A DNA stretch of 64,000 bases from an uncultured Hungatella sp. Its GTDB lineage: Bacteria > Bacillota > Clostridia > Lachnospirales > Lachnospiraceae. Below the pieces are notes generated by a model. That model was not told the origin of the DNA. It worked only from the letters and a program-made list of their open reading frames with translations, and made no database searches. The DNA lies in assembly GCA_949879795.1 (NCBI GenBank), contig CATLBR010000003.1:1-64000 (forward strand). The letters run 5' to 3'. Position numbers and translations under genes: made by a program. Every line of letters begins with the position of its first letter. The first letter of the stretch is position 1. Positions 60,929-64,000 of the stretch are shown one piece after another.

Positions 60929-62104
60929 ATGACAACTGCGTTTATCCATGGAAATATTGTGGATGTGATCAACGAGATGCTGATCAAAGACGGAACTGTG
61001 CTTGTGGAGGACGGGATTATCAAAGAAGTGGGGACACAGGTGAATGTTCCTGAGGGGGCCAGAGTGGTGGATCTGGAGGGAAAGACCATGACTCCAGGAC
61101 TTTTCAACTGTCACGTACATATGTGTTCCGACGCGGGAACCGGCGTTCGTGAACATATCAGTCAGGCGGCTCAGACCATTCGGGCTCTGGGCAATCTGAA
61201 GACCCTGCTGAACTCCGGTGTCACCTACATCCGGGATGCCGGCGCGCCGTCTTACATCGATGTAGATGTGCACAATGCCCAGCTTGCCGGAACCATCCTG
61301 GCCCCGGAGATGCAGACTGCCTGCAGGTGTATCTGCATGACAGGCGGACACGGACACTCGGAGGGGCGGGAGGCCGACGGACCCGACGACTGCCGCAAAG
61401 CCGCCAGGGAGCAGCTGAAGGCAGGCGCTAACTGGATAAAAGTCATGGCTACCGGCGGCGTCATGACGAAAGGCGTGGAGCCCGGCTCTCCCCAGCTGAC
61501 GGAGGACGAGCTTCGGGCCGCCATCCAGGAGGCCCACAAGGCAGGGGCCAAAACCTTTACCCACGCCCAGGGTATGGAGGGAATCAAAAATGCCCTGAGA
61601 GCCGGTGTGGACTCAATCGAACACGGTTTCTTTATGGACGACTGGTGTTTCGATTTTATGAAAGAGCATGACGTTTTCTATGTGCCCACTTTAGCGGCCC
61701 CTTACTGGATCAAGAAGTACGGCACCGATGCAGGGATCCCCGACTATATGGTGCGCAAAGTTGAGAACACCATCGAGGCCCACACAGACACCTTCCGCCG
61801 TGCCCACAAGGCAGGGGTGAAGATCGCTCTGGGAACAGACGCGGGAACTCCTTTCAACAAGTATGACAAGACAGCCTTTGAGGCCGTTCTCATGGTTCAA
61901 AACGGAATGACTCCCATGGAGGCTATCCGGTGCGGGACCGTCAATGCCGCCGAGCTCCTGAGGGTGAAGGACAGCCACGGCTCTATCACTACTGGAAAGA
62001 AAGCCAATTTCGCGGTCTTTGAGAACAATCCGCTGGAGGATATTGAGGCTCTTATGGACTGCTGTATGACCGTGCTCTCCGGTGAAATCGTGTTCCAGAA
62101 GTAA
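60929..62104 (+). CDS. Metal-dependent amidohydrolase (Xaa-Pro dipeptidase/imidazolonepropionase-like)
   Basis: A 391-residue TIM-barrel amidohydrolase. Metal ligands are in LFNCHVHM (H-x-H), the carboxylated Lys region WIKVMATGGVM, THAQG, SIEHG and the final Asp in GTDAGTPF. The TGGHGHSEGREADGP stretch and the C-terminal TTGKKANFAVFENNPLEDI are typical of the group that includes Xaa-Pro or acyl-amino-acid dipeptidases. The exact substrate cannot be told. It has its own promoter and a strong terminator and is monocistronic. Confidence 0.9.
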   Translation: MTTAFIHGNIVDVINEMLIKDGTVLVEDGIIKEVGTQVNVPEGARVVDLEGKTMTPGLFNCHVHMCSDAGTGVREHISQAAQTIRALGNLKTLLNSGVTYIRDAGAPSYIDVDVHNAQLAGTILAPEMQTACRCICMTGGHGHSEGREADGPDDCRKAAREQLKAGANWIKVMATGGVMTKGVEPGSPQLTEDELRAAIQEAHKAGAKTFTHAQGMEGIKNALRAGVDSIEHGFFMDDWCFDFMKEHDVFYVPTLAAPYWIKKYGTDAGIPDYMVRKVENTIEAHTDTFRRAHKAGVKIALGTDAGTPFNKYDKTAFEAVLMVQNGMTPMEAIRCGTVNAAELLRVKDSHGSITTGKKANFAVFENNPLEDIEALMDCCMTVLSGEIVFQK

Positions 62105-62132
62105 TTAGGTTTTAATCGAACAAGCAAAAAAG

Positions 62133-62165
62133 TCCCCTGCGCTTAAGCTGCGCGGGGGATTTTTA
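62133..62165. terminator. Two-way terminator between the amidohydrolase and pepT
   Basis: TCCCCTGCGC and GCGCGGGGGA pair over 10 bases (one G-U) with a 7-base loop. TTTTT follows on the plus strand and CTTTTTTT on the minus strand, so it ends both convergent genes. Confidence 0.9.
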
Positions 62166-62248
62166 CATGGAACTCAGAAAAAACTCGACCTGCCAAACCG
62201 GGCAGTCAGGAACATAGGCTTCCTGCGCCGCTCCTCTCCTGGATGTCC

Positions 62249-63478
62249 CTACCTCTCCTCAAACTTCTTCACGATATTGAGCAGAAGTTCTGTGACTTTT
62301 TCCATGGCCTGGACAGAGATATATTCAAACTTTCCGTGGAAGTTGTGCCCTCCTGTGCAGAGATTGGGACAAGGAAGACCTTTGTGGGAGAGGGTTGCTC
62401 CGTCTGTACCGCCCCTGATAGGAGTGATGACAGGCTGGATATCAAGATCGGCCATGGCGGCCTTGGCAATGTCGATAAGGTACATATGCTCTTTGATCTT
62501 CTCCTTCATGTTGAAGTAAGTATCCTTCACGATCAGCTCAATGGTTCCCTCCCCGTACTTTTCATTCATAAAATCAGCCACACGCTGCATATATGCCTTT
62601 TTCGCCAGAAACTTCTCCATGTCATGGTCTCTGATGATGTAGTCCATCACTGTAGTTTCCACACTCCCTGAGATGGTATCCACGTGGAAAAATCCCTCAT
62701 ACTCCTGAGTATACATGGGATTGTCAAAAACAGGCAGCATGCTCTGGAACTCCATAGCCATGAGAATAGCATTTTTCATCTTCCCTTTGGCAGAACCGGT
62801 GTGGATGCTCAGACCGTGGACGATAACCTTCCCCGAGGCGGCATTGAAGTTCTCATAATCCAGTCCTCCCAGGGCTCCCCCGTCCACGGTGTAAGCCATA
62901 TCGGCCCCAAAGCCGGGGATGTCAAACAACTCCGGTCCCCGACCCACTTCCTCATCGGGGGTGAAGCCTACCTTGATGGTTCCGTGAGGAATCTCCGGGT
63001 GCTGCAGCAGATACTGGGCGAGGGCCATGATCTCGGCGATCCCCGCCTTATCGTCAGCCCCTAAAAGGGTGGTCCCGTCTGTGGTGATGAGATCCTGCCC
63101 CACATAGTTCAAAAGATCCGGGTACTGTTCAGGCCCCATGACAATCCTTTCCTGCTCGTTGAGGACTATGGTCTTGCCGTCGTAGTTTTTCACGAATCGG
63201 GCATTCACGTTTTCTCCTGATAACGCGGGGGATGTGTCCATATGGGCGATAAATCCCAACACCGGCACCTTTTTGTCCGTAGTGGCAGGGATGGTTCCGT
63301 ATACGTAGGCGTGGTCGTCCATCTTTACATCGCTGGCTCCCATACTCTCAAGCTCCTGGGCCAGCATTCTGGCCAGATTTTTCTGTTTCTCCGTGCTGGG
63401 AATCTGATCCTTCTCTGGGAGTGACATGGTGTCCACCTTAATGTACCTTAAGAATCGCTCCAATACTGTAGTTTCCAT
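62249..63478 (-). CDS. pepT: Peptidase T (aminotripeptidase)
   Basis: A 409-residue M20 zinc peptidase, the expected length. Metal sites are in [11 protein letters not shown] (H-x-D), [13 protein letters not shown] (bridging Asp), [13 protein letters not shown] (catalytic Glu-Glu), [16 protein letters not shown] and the last His in [12 protein letters not shown]. It removes N-terminal residues from tripeptides. 26 bases downstream of hisIE on the same strand; the association is probably incidental. Confidence 0.96.
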   Translation of the reverse strand: METTVLERFLRYIKVDTMSLPEKDQIPSTEKQKNLARMLAQELESMGASDVKMDDHAYVYGTIPATTDKKVPVLGFIAHMDTSPALSGENVNARFVKNYDGKTIVLNEQERIVMGPEQYPDLLNYVGQDLITTDGTTLLGADDKAGIAEIMALAQYLLQHPEIPHGTIKVGFTPDEEVGRGPELFDIPGFGADMAYTVDGGALGGLDYENFNAASGKVIVHGLSIHTGSAKGKMKNAILMAMEFQSMLPVFDNPMYTQEYEGFFHVDTISGSVETTVMDYIIRDHDMEKFLAKKAYMQRVADFMNEKYGEGTIELIVKDTYFNMKEKIKEHMYLIDIAKAAMADLDIQPVITPIRGGTDGATLSHKGLPCPNLCTGGHNFHGKFEYISVQAMEKVTELLLNIVKKFEER

Positions 63479-63504
63479 CTTTATTTCCTCCGTTTCTTGT
63501 TTTT

Positions 63505-64000
63505 CTAGCGGTTTGCCAGTTCTTCCATAATTTCTTCCCAGCTGATTCCTCTGTCAGCCATCAGCACCATCATGTGGTACAGAAAATCAGCGATCTCATA
63601 TTTGATCTCCTCCGGGTTTGGATTCTTGGAAGCGATAATGATCTCCGAAGCCTCCTCCCCCATCTTTTTCAGGATCTTGTCCAGCCCTTTGTCGAAAAGA
63701 TAGTTTGTGTAAGATCCCTCTTTCGGGTGTTCCTTCCTGTCCAAAATCACCGCGAACACATCTTCAAACACCTTTAGCGGGTTGGTATCTCGGTACTCCT
63801 TCTGAACCAGAGGCTTGAAAAAGCAGGATCTGGCCCCTGTGTGGCAGGCGGCTCCTATCTGTTTCACTTTGGCCAGGATGGTGTCGTTGTCGCAGTCTAA
63901 GTGGAGAGACTTGACATACTGGTAGTGGCCGGAGGTCTCTCCTTTCATCCACAGTTTTCCGCGGCTTCGGCTGTAGTAGGTCATCTTCCCGGTTTTTAAA
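63505..64000 (-). CDS. hisI: Bifunctional phosphoribosyl-AMP cyclohydrolase/phosphoribosyl-ATP pyrophosphatase (partial)
   Basis: The 5' end lies beyond base 64000; the open frame continues upstream of the ATG at 63984 to the window edge, so that ATG is internal. The visible 165 residues hold the end of the HisI domain ([20 protein letters not shown], then [27 protein letters not shown], with the zinc cysteines) and a complete HisE domain ([23 protein letters not shown] and [13 protein letters not shown]). They perform steps two and three of histidine synthesis. The rest of the his genes should lie upstream. Confidence 0.95.
   Translation of the reverse strand, partial: LKTGKMTYYSRSRGKLWMKGETSGHYQYVKSLHLDCDNDTILAKVKQIGAACHTGARSCFFKPLVQKEYRDTNPLKVFEDVFAVILDRKEHPKEGSYTNYLFDKGLDKILKKMGEEASEIIIASKNPNPEEIKYEIADFLYHMMVLMADRGISWEEIMEELANR

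Noticed and set aside
60758-61564. 268-residue open frame on the minus strand
   Set aside because: It is antisense to the amidohydrolase, whose metal-site motifs are complete.
1-64000. CRISPR arrays, tRNA, rRNA, prophage or insertion sequences
   Set aside because: I looked for spaced direct repeats, cloverleaf-like clusters, transposase and integrase motifs and saw none. A tRNAscan or ISfinder run would settle it.

Overview
The window reads as chromosome of a Gram-positive, probably spore-forming Clostridia, most likely Lachnospiraceae. The evidence is a YlbJ-type sporulation membrane protein, RecU, a PyrK/PyrD electron-transfer pair, a tetrahydrofolate riboswitch in front of folT, strong AGGAGG-type ribosome binding sites and mid GC content. 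Most genes lie on the minus strand. I saw no rRNA, tRNA, CRISPR array, prophage or insertion sequence. Two genes run off the edges: a GHKL-type sensor kinase at base 1 and hisIE at base 64000.

Layout. 1-6.4 kb: a sensor kinase/LytTR regulator pair, then an ABC permease and ATPase with an OmpR-type two-component system, all tightly overlapped. 6.6-13 kb: a cNMP-binding protein without a DNA-binding domain, a nucleoside phosphorylase, a doubly deleted prolyl-iminopeptidase relative, a chromate-transporter pair whose first gene is frameshifted at an A8 run, an in-frame acetyltransferase-CysK fusion, and pgi. 13-16 kb: a secreted CAP-domain protein, KptA RNA phosphotransferase, and a lipoprotein nuclease. 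16-20 kb: purE-purM-purN ending at a two-way terminator, then purD with its own promoter. 20-28.7 kb: an accessory-looking operon of a VanZ protein, a small membrane protein, an M29-type peptidase with a long extra N-terminus, a 146-residue unknown and a 1709-residue DUF4132-type giant. 28.8-32.4 kb: pyrF-pyrK-pyrD-pyrE plus a 49-residue membrane peptide that ORF-length cut-offs would miss.

32.5-42.4 kb: a GNAT, a small (p)ppGpp synthetase, an Mrp-type Fe-S carrier, then folT behind a 350-base leader that holds a structured RNA of about 180 bases (6S-like in size and shape) followed by a THF riboswitch, then gltB-gltD. 42.4-47.5 kb: a DeoR regulator and a separately promoted operon of sulfatase, HAD phosphatase, TIM-barrel isomerase and BadF-type sugar kinase, which looks like breakdown of a sulfated sugar. 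47.5-64 kb: mostly housekeeping: RecU, a membrane esterase, pseudouridine synthases, YgiQ radical SAM, RsmF, an M23 peptidase, YlbJ, CoaD, RsmD, an amidohydrolase, PepT and HisIE.

The items most worth following up are the DUF4132/M29 operon, the GNAT-CysK fusion with a strong internal start, the A8 frameshift in the chromate transporter, and the tandem RNA leader of folT. Promoters, terminators and RNA structures were judged by eye, not by computation.
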